64,000 bases of DNA from Leptobrachium leishanense (taxonomy: Eukaryota > Chordata > Amphibia > Anura > Megophryidae): NCBI GenBank assembly GCA_009667805.1, contig CM019068.1, positions 9,736,182 through 9,800,181 on the forward strand, in the 5' to 3' direction. The position numbers were made by a program, and so were the translations under genes. The notes beneath the pieces are model-generated. The model was given only the letters and a program-made list of their open reading frames with translations, was not told where the DNA came from and searched no databases. Positions 1 to 11,424 of this stretch are shown in pieces (within the stretch, counting starts at the first letter, position 1; each line of letters starts with the position of its first letter).

Positions 1-330
1 TGAAGGCAATTCGCCAACATTTGGCGAATTGCCTTCTCTCTGACTAGCCAAATGGCCAGGAAAGGTAACCGAACACTGAATTTCAGCGTTCGGTTACCTT
101 TCTCCAGCAATTTGGATCTCTTTGAATAACCCTAAATGTACCCGACGATCCGCCGAACAGAGCGCCGACCAGCTTCCAGGAAAAAGTCGACAAGCCGCCG
201 ATCGGGGTAAAAAGAAAAACCACCACAACCTTTAAAACGCATTGCAAAAAAACTACTGTCTGAAAATGCTTGGAAATAATATATCAGGTCTTCTGAATAA
301 TAATAAACATGTCTGTTACAGAAAAAAAAA
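1..330 (-). mobile_element. Terminal fragment of a CAGGGTTATTC-family DNA transposon
   Basis: Bases 1-134 match, in reverse, the left end of the element at 49537-50426: the same GGAAAGGTAACCGAA hairpin and the terminal TTTGAATAACCCTA. Bases 135-330 (CCGCCGATCGGGGTAAA and similar) resemble internal sequence of the relative at 52757-53539. The element is cut by the window edge and has no coding capacity. Confidence 0.7.
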
Positions 331-336
331 CTCTAA

Positions 337-757
337 GGCTAGGGTCAGACGAACACATTTTTTGCGTTGTCCGTGAAAAAGTGCGTTCGAACGAATGGAT
401 GTATTTTTTCACGAATACGCAATAGCGGTCATACGATGCGCATTTCCATCTGTGATTTTGTACGGATCATCAATAAAACACTTTTTACGTCTGGACGTTA
501 TGTTGGCCGGACATTAGCAGCGTCTGACTTTTCCTAATCACGCACACACGCCGCTAGCGGACACAGCGCACTCTGTACGTCAGTACTAGCGGTATCACAT
601 TCTCGAAAATATGCATTTGCCGCTTGCGTTGCGCGGCCGCACTTTTGTGCGGCCGTACTCCGTATATTGCCCGTCATTGGCTGCCATTTGCTGCTACTAC
701 GGCTGTGATAAAGTGCGGCTGCATGCGCGTTCGCACTGCGTTAGTCTGACCCCAGCC
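337..757. mobile_element. Harbinger-like MITE, copy 1
   Basis: The terminal inverted repeats read GGCTAGGGTCAGAC on the left and GTCTGACCCCAGCC on the right, with TAA on both sides, which fits the 3-bp TWA target duplication of PIF/Harbinger elements. The inside is CpG rich, with runs such as CCGTGAAAAAGTGCGTTCGA. There is no coding region. Related copies occur ten times in the window. Confidence 0.8.
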
Positions 758-799
758 TAAAAAAATCAGGGAAAAAAGTTTGCAGAAAAATGCCTAAAA

Positions 800-1501
800 T
801 ACGGAAGCCCAGAAAGGCCATGCATTATTTTTATTTTTTATTTTTTTGGTTTGTTTCATTAACTTTTTTTTTTCTTCATACGCTGAAAAAAAAAAGTCGG
901 GAAAACAAAATTGTAATTCTGCCTTTTTATTTTTCATCCACTGTTAGTAAGGAAGCCCAGAGAAGCCATTTTCAGTTGGGAAGTGTCATAGAGAGGAAGC
1001 ACACACTGAAAGCAGCTACTTTGATCCTGATTCACAATACTGATCCAGGTAGATCTTGAGGAATAGATTACTGTCTTTACCTAAAACAGCCCCCCTCAAA
1101 TGGCTGCTTAAAAAGCACCCTGAAAAAAAGTCAGGATGCAAAAATCCACAGGGGATCAGAAAGAGACCTGGAAAGATATAGAGGAAGAAGACTTCATAGG
1201 CACTTTAGTGAAGTGAGAGAATTAAGAGTGATCAAGGCAAGGAAATCTATTCCTCAAGATCTACCTGGATCAGTATTGTGAATCCGGATCAAAGTAGCTG
1301 CTTTCAGTGTGTGCTTCCTCTCTATGACACTTCCCAACTGAAAATGGCCTCTCTGGGCTTCCTTACTAACAGTGGATGAAAAAAAAAAAAGTCAGGAAAA
1401 CAAAGTAAAACTATTTTTTTTTCGTGTATGGCAAAAAAAAAGTTCATGAAACAAACCAAAAAAAAAATATTAAAATGCATGGCCTTTCTGGGCTTCCGTA
1501 C
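800..1501. repeat. Long inverted repeat (foldback)
   Basis: The arms, about 800-1070 and 1247-1501, are reverse complements. The left runs from ACGGAAGCCCAGAAAGGCC to GATCTTGAGGAATAG and the right mirrors it, ending GGGCTTCCGTA. The spacer is about 175 bp. Frames inside it are not genes. It sits inside a copy of the CAGGGTTATTC-type family, whose internal sequence resumes at about 1540. Confidence 0.85.
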
Positions 1502-1539
1502 TAAAAAAAAAATCCTAAAGACTTTTTTATTTTAAAAGA

Positions 1540-1760
1540 ATAAACGGTTTAGTAAAAACAGGAATAGTTTTTCACATTGAAACCTATGGAATTTGCCTGA
1601 TTGAACCTGCTGAATGAAACCACCGAAAATCAGGGCATTTCACTGACCTATTGGTGCTGTTCGGTGTCTGTGAATAGATTATAGGGAGTTCACTAGCGTT
1701 GAAGATCACCGTATTTCGCTGGCAATTCGCCAATTTTTTTGAATAGCCGAATGGAATGCA
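1540..1760 (+). mobile_element. Fragment of a CAGGGTTATTC-family element
   Basis: The segment contains AATAAACGGTTTAGT, CATTGAAACCTATGG and GGCAATTCGCCAA, which recur in the same order at 53200-53460 and in reverse in the elements at 49537 and 50797. It is a non-coding internal and terminal piece. Confidence 0.65.
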
Positions 1761-2290
1761 GCCAGATTATTATGCAGTTTTAAAACTATGCCCCCGAATG
1801 TCACTGTCCAGCGTGATTTAGCACTGCACAGTAATAGAAGTAGCATAAATATATATGTAGAAGTGTAACACAAAAATTTGTACTTAGCAGATTTTACTTG
1901 TTTGATACCCCCCCCCCCCCCATGGCAGACTGGTGTGCAGTGAATGGTCCTCAGGTTTTGTGGAAATTTGCCATACGTTGGCAGAATGAGGTGCGTAACA
2001 GCAGCGTGACACGTAGGGAGATATATTATTGAACAGAACTTTAAATTAGACATGTGCACAGCACAAAATTTCGTTTTGAACTAATGGATTAGTCCTAAAA
2101 CGCAATTTATTTAGTTGCTAAAGAAATTCGTTTTCAGTTCTTTAGTATGAAAACTAATTTCATTCATCCGAAAACCAGTGGATACAATTACTATTGTAGT
2201 GGCTCCTCAGAGGGCTGAGAACGCTGCTTGTTACAGTATCTCTCACTCTCAGCACAATGTGGGCCATATTACATAGTTGGTGCTAACTTA

Positions 2291-2715
2291 GGCTAGGGTC
2301 AGACTAACGCATTTTTCACGTTGTCCGTGAAAATGCACGTTCGAAGAATGGACGTATTTTTTCACGGAATACGCAATAGCGGTCATACGATGCGCAGTTT
2401 CATCCGTGATTTTGTACGGATCATCAATAAAACACTTTTTGGGTCTGGACGTTATGTTGGCCGGACATTAGCAGCGTCTGACGTCTCCAATTCACTCACA
2501 CACGCCTCTAGCGGACACAGCGCACTCTGTACGTCAGTACTAGTGGTTTAACGTTCTCGAAAAAATGCGTTCATTTTCCACTTGCGTTGCGCAGCCGCAC
2601 TTTTGTGCGACCGTACTTCGTATATTGGCCGTCATTGCCCGGCATCTGCTGCTAGTGCGGCCGTGATTAAGTGCGCCAGAACGCGCGTTCGCACTGCCTC
2701 AGTCTGACCCTAGCC
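2291..2715. mobile_element. Harbinger-like MITE, copy 2 (nested)
   Basis: The ends are GGCTAGGGTCAGAC and GTCTGACCCTAGCC, with TTA on the left and a mutated TTC on the right. It interrupts another palindromic segment: GTTGGTGCTAACTTA before it is mirrored by TAAGTTAGCACCAAC at about 2788. Its CpG-rich inside matches copy 1. Confidence 0.8.
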
Positions 2716-2824
2716 TTCACCAGAGCTGTTGTAAACTTCCCAGAGCCATTATAGCCTATGGAGGTTTTCAGTTTACAACAGCTCTGGTTAAGTTAGCACC
2801 AACATTGTAATACTGCCCCGTGTC

Positions 2825-2995
2825 AGGCAAAGCTGTTACAGTAACTGACTGCTGCTCATCACAGCGCTCAGTTTCAGTAAAACTAGTAAATAATATTTTT
2901 ATATATAAGAGGTTAGAACAATATTATTTCCTTGTTTTACTGAAACTCTGAGCGCTGTTAGCCAGTTACTGTAACAACTGAGCCTGATACATTGT
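2825..2995. repeat. Palindromic segment
   Basis: GTTACAGTAACTGACTG and CAGTTTCAGTAAAAC on the left are mirrored by GTTTTACTGAAACTCTG and CCAGTTACTGTAAC on the right, around an AT-rich centre. It is part of the hAT element 2047-3557. Confidence 0.75.
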
Positions 2996-3071
2996 ACTGA
3001 GAGAGAATGTAACAAGCAGCCGATCTCAGCGCTCACAGCCACTGGATTTAAAGGGCTGAAAAAAAAAAGGA

Positions 3072-3325
3072 TCCACTCTGTATAATGTTTAGAACATCCT
3101 CCTGCATTAATTAATACCCCTCTCTGTATAATGTATACAACATCCACCTGCAGTAATTAATACCCCTCTCTGTATAATATATAGAACATCCTCCTAAATT
3201 AATTAATGTCCCTCCCTGTATAGAACATCCTCCTCAATTTATACCTTTCTCTGTATAATGTATAGAACATCCACCTGCATTAATTAATGTCCCTCTCTGT
3301 ATAGAACATCCTACTGCATTGGCAT
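3072..3325. repeat. 46-bp tandem repeat, about 6 copies
   Basis: The unit contains TCTCTGTATAATGTATAG, AACATCCTCCTGCATT and AATTAATACCCC. Two of the copies lack the TAATG segment. It lies within the hAT element 2047-3557. Confidence 0.8.
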
Positions 3326-3565
3326 GTGGAGGGTGCAGAACTTCGGATGTTGCGATGTTGCGCTCTTCATTGCTGGTCTCCTTCACTCATCAATGTAATA
3401 TCACAAAAAGGACTGAAGCTAAAATGTAGTGCATTTTATTTTAGTTTCTTTCATTTTTTGTACTGAGCAGTTTCGTATCTCTTGAGTCATACGAAAACTA
3501 AATTATCCCAAAATTCGGACTAAATCGTTTTAGTACTAAAACGAATGCACATGTCTACTTTAAAT

Positions 3566-4571
3566 ATCCTTTGGTGCCTCCACAATTTTTACCTCTGATC
3601 AGTGTGCCTGCTGCTGGTACTGATGGACTTGCTTACCTTTTGGCTGGTACCGGTACTGAAAGACTCAACGACTTGTTGGTATTAGCACCGAAAGACTTTC
3701 TATTCAGTGTTTGGTACCGGTATTGAAGAATTCGTTAACCTGTCGGTTGCTTGAAGGACCTGGCTGTCTTTTGCTCGGTGAGGGAATATTTGGCTGTCAT
3801 GAGTCTGTATGGAAGACATGTCTGCAAATGTGGCTGGCTGCAATGTGTTTGAAGGAAATATCCATCCGCTGCTGAATGTTTTTAGGAAGATCTGGTTGCC
3901 TGTAATGCATTTCATGTATTGAAGATCCGAGTATACAGTGCTATATTTGAAAGGATAATAAAATTATGTTATAAAAGACGTATTCGGTACCTTTAAACCT
4001 AGGTATGCGGTTTGAAGACCTGTATGCTGACGATCTGCTTCTCCTGTTTCAGTATCATTATGGAAAATATCTCTCTCATACAGAGTATTGCCTGCAGAAG
4101 CCTGTTTATTGATTTTTGCAGTAATAAATTGCAGATCATTTAATGTAAATAAATAAAAGCAGGAAAACAATGAATTGCAAGAAAATCCTCTTTATTAAAA
4201 TCCCTGTTATCAAACAAAATGTAAAATAGTTTGCGGTGTAACCAAAACGAGAAACATGGTGACTACCATATACCGCACAGGAAATTCCATCATCTCCTTG
4301 TTTATGGGGTTTTATGTAAATAAACAAGTTTTGATCATTTTGAATAATTATCTGGTCCAGTTCAAGTATAATTTATTAGACACAGCTTCAATAAACCACG
4401 GACAGAAAACTCCCAGCTACGCTGCAGGCTGCATACAAGGGATTTCTTACAAAGCTTTGCTCCAGATTTCACTATATATTTAGAATTGTTATGTTTTACT
4501 GTATATTCCAGGGACAGCTGATCTTTGAACCCAGGTATGTATTTCGGAACTTCGTACATGATGCTGCTTAA
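3566..4571. other. Unassigned stretch
   Basis: No gene was recognised. The motif GGTACCGGTATTGAAGA and variants recur between 3600 and 3740, which suggests an old degenerate repeat. Short open frames on both strands overlap each other and have no recognisable domain. Confidence 0.4.
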
Positions 4572-4882
4572 GGCTGGTGTCAGACGAGCGCACTAGGTGC
4601 ACACGTACCGACGTGCCTACCAGTGTCCGTCGCAGCACTGGGATGCTGCAACAGGGCCGGTCACACATCGTAGCGCGTGCACAAAATGCGTGCGCTACAA
4701 TCGTCCGTGCACAAAGCCTCTGCACACTAGCCGCGCATTGACAGAGCTGCACAGCGCAATCCTCCGTAGGATGATTGAGCCTTGCAGCGCTGAGCACACT
4801 GACTGCGGGGGGCCAGACAGGCATCATCTAGAAGGAACATCTACTCTCACGGACGTTCCTTCCACTCTGTCTGACCCCGGCC
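4572..4882. mobile_element. Harbinger-like MITE, diverged copy 3
   Basis: The left end is GGCTGGTGTCAGACGAGCG after TAA, and the right end is CTGACCCCGGCC followed by AAA. The inside is shorter than in other copies. The plus-strand frame 4597-5019 runs out of this element and is not a gene. Confidence 0.65.
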
Positions 4883-5730
4883 AAAGACTGACAGAGCAAC
4901 ACTGGATATGTAGTTCAGAAACATCTGAGATGCAAATGTTGCCATTTCTTGGTGGTAATAATATCAGGAACCTATTGGTTACATGTGTCCTTTATCATTT
5001 TGGAGAATGGCCTCACTAAGTATCTATTGCCCCTTGTTCTTACTTTGAACTTGCTGAAACAAAGGTAAGGAGGTATGTCTTTTGGGATTACCTATATACC
5101 CCACATAGATGTGAATTTACATACCTACTGGGTCTAGTTTAGCAGCGTAAGTAGACCCGGTTTTCACAGCAGTAAAGGTGTTCCTGTTTTTTGACAGATG
5201 ACAATGTGGGCCAGTGTTCCCTCTGCTGGTGATTACATATATTACGCAGTTATTGGAAAAGTATGTTCTTGTAGGTTACAGTTACAAGCATTTATAAAGC
5301 GCCAACAAGTAGATGTGGTTGTCTGACATGTGCCAAATGTCAAAGTGCATAACTCACCATCCTCAGACTAATCTATGACGAGGTTAGAATCCAAGCCATT
5401 GATAAAGTCTTGATCTAATACTAGATGAATTAACAGCTTGAAATGGGACATCTCAAAATCATAGAAATACCATGGGGGGGGGGGGGTTGTCCACTAAGCA
5501 CCAGTGTTGCAGTGCCGAGAAATGCCGGTACTTATAGTTTTTGTAAACTTATAGTTTTGAAAAACGCCAGCAAACACCGGTGCTTAGTGGAGAACCCTCT
5601 ATGTAACACAACAGGCACGGCAAACACCGCTAAAGCTGCTCCTTGCACAGGATGTTACCATCACATTAAGAGGCACAATTAGCAATGTAAATTGGACTCT
5701 GCCTGGATCACACGGCCTTTGTTACTTTAA
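4883..5730. other. Unassigned stretch with a small inverted repeat
   Basis: At about 5485-5600, CACTAAGCACCAGTGTT is partly mirrored by CACCGGTGCTTAGTGGAGA, and an 11-base G run lies at 5475. AGCATTTATAAAGCGCCAAC at about 5287 resembles an inverted LINE tail. No gene was seen. Confidence 0.4.
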
Positions 5731-6184
5731 GGCCGGCATCAGACGAATGCAGTGATGACGTTCGTGTTGCCGCACAGTTATCGTCCGTCGTAGCATAGAA
5801 TCATGATCAATAGAGACCCACACACGAAGTACGTGCGCACCGAACTGTACAACGCACGTGGCAAACGGACGCAAGTTAGGCAAGAACGTAAAACCGTTAC
5901 CACGGACGCGCAGAGTGCGCCACGTCCGCGTAGCGTTCTGTGTGAGTGATGTCAGACGCAGCGCATTTGCGACGTCCAGCACCTTGACGCACAAAATGGC
6001 TTTTCATATCCTTTTCAAATTTTATCATTTTTCATATTAATTTTATTTCCCATAATTCCCTTTTTTTTTCTACGTCCGTCAAAAAACATGGACCATGTGG
6101 TGTCTACAGTATCTTCCGTCAGTACGTCCGTCCGTTATGAACGCACGCAGAGTGCATATAGAATGCGTTCATCTGACATTAGCC
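5731..6184. mobile_element. Harbinger-like MITE, copy 4
   Basis: The left end is GGCCGGCATCAGACGAATGC after TAA; the right end is TTCATCTGACATTAGCC before TTA. Internal runs such as ACGTCCGTC and GCAAGAACGTAAAA also occur in the copy at 44549-44978, so these two form a subfamily. Confidence 0.7.
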
Positions 6185-9100
6185 TTAGGCTACCTAGGAG
6201 ATATGCACACAGATATGAATGATACCTGCCCATGTGATTTCTATTTATTTTAAAGCACAAACACGCAAGTCCTCTCTGTCTGTATTGAGGTTTAGGGGTA
6301 TTTCTGTTGGCTTTTTAAAAAGAAAAGGCCTCCTGATGCATTGCTCTGTATCTGACTTTCTGTTCTCCCTCAGAAATATCGTGATAATATCCTCTCGTCT
6401 CAGCCATGCACTAAAATAATCTTGACCTATTCTTCCTTATAGGAAAATAAATCTGTGCTAAGCCTCTCATTGAGAATGATTATAACTTGTGTTTTACCAG
6501 TAATGTTGTCTTTGCACAGTTGATGGATAGTGGACTTTCTTCAGTGAAACACAGTGTAAATGAGAAGAAAAGGAGGGACTGGGCCTGTGCAGGAGGGAAG
6601 ATACATTGCAAACATCACATCAATAATCTAATCTTTTTTTTGATTTCTAATAAAACAGAGTTTGAAATAAAACTCACGCTGTTTTTTTTTTTAATGTACT
6701 TTTTATGCTTGATGCGATAGTATGATTTCTAGGGACATAACAGATCATCTTTAAACTTAAACTGGACTGCTTTTTCATCCATACTATTGTCTACAGCTGA
6801 AACTACCCAAGAGGCACTTGCAAAGTCTGTGGTTGAGAAAAAAAACCACATGGAAAATGGAGATTAAAATATTTTGCTTAATAATTATAGTTACAGATTA
6901 TACCTTTTTGTGTTTTGCAAGAATCCCATACTGTTTGAACTTTAAATGACTACAGATTTTGGATTAAAGCAGGGATCTAAATCTCTGACCCCCCCTCCCC
7001 TCTTGATATTTATGAACTACAACTCCTTTGATGCTCTGGGCATCTTTTGCAGTCAAAGATTTCTGGGAATTGTAGGCCATCAACATCTGGGTGGCCAGCA
7101 TTTGAAATACCTGGTTTAAAGGTACACTGCAAGCACATTATACTCCTTATGTACTTGGCAAATTGTTTCCTAGATCTGTCAGGTGAATATGTCATGTGCC
7201 TGTGAATATTTTGTCTGAATCTATCTTTCATTTTTCTTCCATAGGGACACGGTAGCTGAAGAATATTCTGTCCACGTTTATTTCACTGAGGGAGACTCTT
7301 CACCTCCATCATGTTTCAGAATATAATGACCAAGGTAGGCAGGGGGTCATAATACTTGTAGTTCAAAACCCAAAAGGTGGGAGGTTAGCTGGCAAGTTTC
7401 ATAGGGTTTGTTATAACATTTTTTTGCCATTATTTTTGCATGTCAAAAATCAGTGTACTAATGGTGCATTATGTAATACTTGAAATGCATTGGCTGTCTT
7501 CTCTCATAGTGAAAGGTAAAAATAAAACACTTTATACAGTTTAGAAAAGTAACAAGCAAGTAATAACTACACAAGTAGTCTGACCTGTGCTTAAAACCAT
7601 TTCGGATATAACTTATTATTTTATTAAAACATCTGCAGCCAACTTGAAATGACTCTGCGGTGCGTCGGCACAAAGTGAGGTACTTATTACACAAATTAGA
7701 ATAATTAGATACATTAAACTAGAAAAAAAATCCCTGAGTTTTGATTTTTAAAAAAAATCAGATAAAAAAAAAAATCCTCTCCCTGACAATATGCACAATT
7801 CATTAGAGAGACACAAAGTTGCTCAAGGGTTTAAAGGTCGAGCGTATTATTGCATATTAAACTGCATTTGTGACAATAGACTAACATATTTCACAGTCTG
7901 CGCTGAGAGCCTTGGGCTCTATATTTGGGTTTATTTTTTCTTATTTTAGTTTTTTTACCCCAATACTTTGGGAATTTTAAATTTTATAAATTACCAAGGA
8001 CAAATATCAAAGCTATACAAAACAAAACATTAAGCGTTCTAATAGTCCAGTGTTTATCAACCTCTTCCTGGGTTTTATTAGCCTAAGATTCATACTGATT
8101 TAGGGCCCTAGTTTTCAAATTTCCTTTAACAAGTACCCTAATATTGATATTAAACATAAAATATCATCTCGTGACCTAGAATTAAATTATTAGTATTTTA
8201 TATCCTGGCTCCTACATAAATACCCTATGTGGTACATTTACACCAGTCTGGGAAATGTTGATGTAAGTGGTACTGACCGATGGGTTATTGTCAAAGGCAT
8301 ATAGAGTCTGAGCCATCAAATTCTGCATGGTTTTCCTAAATCACCGATTCTTGCTCTCTTGGCTCCCCGGCCTGATAACAGCTTTCTAATCTGCATGGAA
8401 AACTCATTCTGCGAACGATTTACAAAGCACAGCCCGTCGTATCTCTTTGCTACGAACGATTTGTGGGTTTGTCCTGAAACATTCACATTACCAGACTAAT
8501 GTTTTGCTGCGTTCACACAGGCAGGGCGTGTGAAAAATATAAAAGTACAGTTAAGGCCAATTACAAAAAACAACTGATGATTTTCTGGACAATTCATCGA
8601 GGATAACTTTTCCGCCTTCACATACATTCTTTGGGCTAATTGATAAAGGGTGTCCTTGCTCCTTTACATATATTTTTTTGGGCTCCAGCATTATTTTAGT
8701 CCTTTTAAAATAATCCGGCTTTGTCCTTTTATTGACACTTCCTTAAGTCATCTTTAAAGCAGCTTGGAGTTTGTCTTCAAGGCCGATTCCTCTCGAACTG
8801 CGGAACTATACCTACATCTTCATGGGGCAACGTGCCTTCCATTCCACCTTTCCCCAAATTTCCATCTGCCAACCTTGACAGGTAGCTCTGGCGAAAGAAA
8901 GAGACATCATAACGTTGAAGTGTGTGTATATATATGGTATATATTTCCTAAAATGTTTATTTTGGAATGCTGAATCGCCACAAAGCTTTTTTAGTATTAA
9001 ATATTTTTAATTGGCTTAGAAGTATATATTTTGAGCAACCAATGAAGAATGGTATGATGGAAAGGATTGGGAACCGCATACCATAAGCAAGAGATACCGA

Positions 9101-9398
9101 ATATATGCATTTAATGTACTTGTGATATACAGATTTGACAACTCCTCTCCAAGACTCCCAGCACATGTGCTTTCAGTAATTCCAAGATCTGCAAAAACAG
9201 CTTGCGGTACCAAGAAAAAATCAGCAGAGGGCAGAATGGAGCCCAAATGAGGTAATATATTCTGGCTGTAGGTGGGGAATAGCCTGTCTGCCAACCATGC
9301 CAAGACTGTCTAAGGAAATATCCCAAAACAACCCTGAAGAGCAAGATCAATACAGCCATGGGTTGTACAAAAGGAAAAAAATAACAAAACAAACACAC
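6185..9398. other. Unassigned intron or flank sequence
   Basis: Most of this AT-rich stretch shows no recognisable feature on either strand. At 7012-7100, AACTACAACTCCTTTGATGC and GGGAATTGTAGG form the ends of a small palindromic repeat of a common vertebrate type. One candidate exon (7245-7334) is listed separately. The final rbm20 exon was looked for here without success. Confidence 0.4.
7245..7334 (+). other. Candidate exon of unknown gene
   Basis: On the plus strand a pyrimidine-rich tract and TTCTTCCATAG precede a 90-base segment ending ACCAAG/GTAGGC. The segment holds ATGTTTCAGAATATAATG, which would start a short frame running in phase through the donor, and upstream sequence with stops, as in a 5' untranslated exon. 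No homology is recognised and no partner exon was found. It may be chance. Confidence 0.2.
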
Positions 9399-9575
9399 TG
9401 GTCTATTCAAAGAAAGGTGAAACTCCGGAGAATGACTTGACCTAGAATTTTCACTTCTCCAAATAGTCAAACCAGAAAAATTCTCGCATTATCTCACTTT
9501 CCAAATCGGCTATTTGGTCTAAATTGTTCTCTTCTGACTGTTCTCCTGAGTTTCACCTTTCTCTGAATAACCCTG
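9399..9575. mobile_element. Short palindromic MITE (CAGGGYTATTCAGAG type)
   Basis: The left end, GGTCTATTCAAAGAAAGGTG, and right end, CACCTTTCTCTGAATAACCC, are inverted repeats around AAACCAGAAAAATTCTC. The same element recurs immediately downstream and as a cluster near 45430-46436. Confidence 0.75.
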
Positions 9576-9584
9576 ACACCCATA

Positions 9585-9766
9585 CAGGGCTATTCAGAGA
9601 AAGGTGAAACTCAGGAGACTTGGCAGGAGAAGAGAACAATCCAGAGCAAATAGCCTATTTGGAAAGTGAGATAAATGGGAGAATTTTTCTGGTTTGGCTA
9701 TTTTGACCTAGAATTTGCACTTGTACAGTCATTCTCACGAGTTTCACCTTTCTTTGAATAGACCTG
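9585..9766. mobile_element. Short palindromic MITE, second copy
   Basis: The ends are CAGGGCTATTCAGAGAAAGG and CCTTTCTTTGAATAGACCTG, with TA on both sides. It lies nine bases from the previous copy and in opposite orientation, judging by the internal AAATTCT segments. Confidence 0.75.
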
Positions 9767-10803
9767 TAAATGTAGCAACAAATACTATTCAGCAGGAGTG
9801 CTCCAATCAAAGTAAAAAAATAAAAATATATATATATTATTTTTTTTACTGTTTATTGTAATGCCACATAAATCATAGCCCACAACTCCACAGTGCAGTG
9901 CTCCATGGCCTGATTTTCCCCTATTTCCATCACTACCGTTATAAACCGCTGCACCTTTCTAAATTTAACAGCACTAAAAGATTTTTAAAAGCCACAAAAG
10001 TAATATTACAAAAAATCTATAATGAAAATTTACTGACACTATGCATAAACCAAAATCCCTTAAGAGACTGAAGCAAATCACTTTTACCTGACATCTCTGA
10101 CAATACGCAGCCAAGTTGCCTGTAGCAGCATTTTAGATCAGCGGGCATGTAGGTACTTTCTGCTGTATGACATTTACTCCAACTCTGCTGACCCGGGTGA
10201 TTTTTGATGACTGATAAAGTTACGTTCATCTTCCCCCATAATACCAGACAGTATCACGTCAGTTAAATACAATGACACATTGGTGCGAACCGCAAACGCC
10301 AAAGCCCCGGCTCCCAGGAGGATCTCTGCCTGGCAAGAGCTGGGGCCGTGGTCTGACACTCGTGTGTAATAGTAGAATAATGACAACATAGAACAGCAGA
10401 GAGCTATTAAAAAGGACAAGTGGAACAACTGCCACTCATTCTGGGGTGAAGCCCAGCTAATGTCAGGCTCTTAGACCTTGTAAGTGAAAGCATCTGTCTG
10501 CAGCCTTCACTCTCGCTAGCACTGAGCTTAGGGATTTAATGGGAAACAACATTTTGTGAGGTGCGGTATCAGCAATGCCAGAGAGGGACCAAGTGTATCA
10601 CTTAGAGATTGGCCATGAGGGAAAACAATAAACTCCCAACACTGGCATCTTGTAACAGTCTAGTCTGGAAGGCCTCGTGTCAGCCTTTTTATCTTAATAA
10701 AGCCCCGTCACAGTGTGTGTTGCCCTGAGTATTAAGGTTTTGTGGCTTTCCCACATTTTGTGGAAGATATAACAACTATGGCAAGTCGGTATAACATAGT
10801 TAA
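9767..10803. other. Unassigned stretch
   Basis: A short (AT)n-rich run lies at 9820-9850. CACATAAATCATAGCCCACAACTCCACAGTGCAGTG at 9865-9900, read in pieces, resembles the end of an interspersed repeat. No coding exon was recognised. Confidence 0.35.
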
Positions 10804-11194
10804 GGCTAGGGTCAGACAAACGCATTTTTTGCATCGCCCGTAAAAAAGTGCGTCTAAACGCATTGACGTATTTTTTCACGGAAGACGCGAAAGCGGTCAT
10901 ACGATGCGCATTTTTGTGCGTGATTTTTGAGGGAGCTATTAAAAACAAATGGACGTGATGTTGGCCGGACATGTGCAGCGTCTGACGTCTCCTAATCACG
11001 CACACACGCCGCTATGCCGACGCAGCGCACTCTGTGCGTCAGTGCTAGCGGTTCTACTTTCTCGAAAAAATATGTTTGTTTGCCGCTTGCGTTGCACGGC
11101 CGTACTTGGTTTATCAGCCGTCATTTGCTGCTACTACGGCCGTAATAAAGTGCGGCTGCACGCGCGTTCGCACTGCGTTCATCTAACCCCAGCC
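10804..11194. mobile_element. Harbinger-like MITE, copy 5
   Basis: The ends are GGCTAGGGTCAGACAAACG and CATCTAACCCCAGCC, both flanked by TAA. The internal sequence is the closest match to copies 1 and 2, with CGGTCATACGATGCGCATTT. Confidence 0.82.
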
Positions 11195-11424
11195 TAAATG
11201 ATGTGATGTGTCCGTATGATGACTATATGCAAGTTTAGCAAGTGTAAAATGTGGCAAATCAGTGGTGGTTTTACAGTTTTGTCATAAAATAAAATATGGT
11301 ATACTAAAATTGCATGCACATAAATCATCCTTGTTTTTTTTTTTTGTTTTACAAGAAGATCTGAGCATCCTCTATCCCCCCCTACCTGCTACAAAGGGAA
11401 TTCTCAATATCACATTGTTAGGAG

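Larger units (their letters stand above)
2047..3557. mobile_element. hAT-type nonautonomous element with perfect 8-bp TSD
   Basis: The ends are TAGACATGTGCA and its inverse TGCACATGTCTA, flanked by the direct repeat CTTTAAAT at 2039-2046 and 3558-3565. An 8-bp duplication is the hallmark of hAT insertion. Inside lie a Harbinger-like MITE (2291-2715), palindromic segments around it and at 2825-2995, and a 46-bp tandem array (3072-3325). No transposase is present. Confidence 0.85.
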
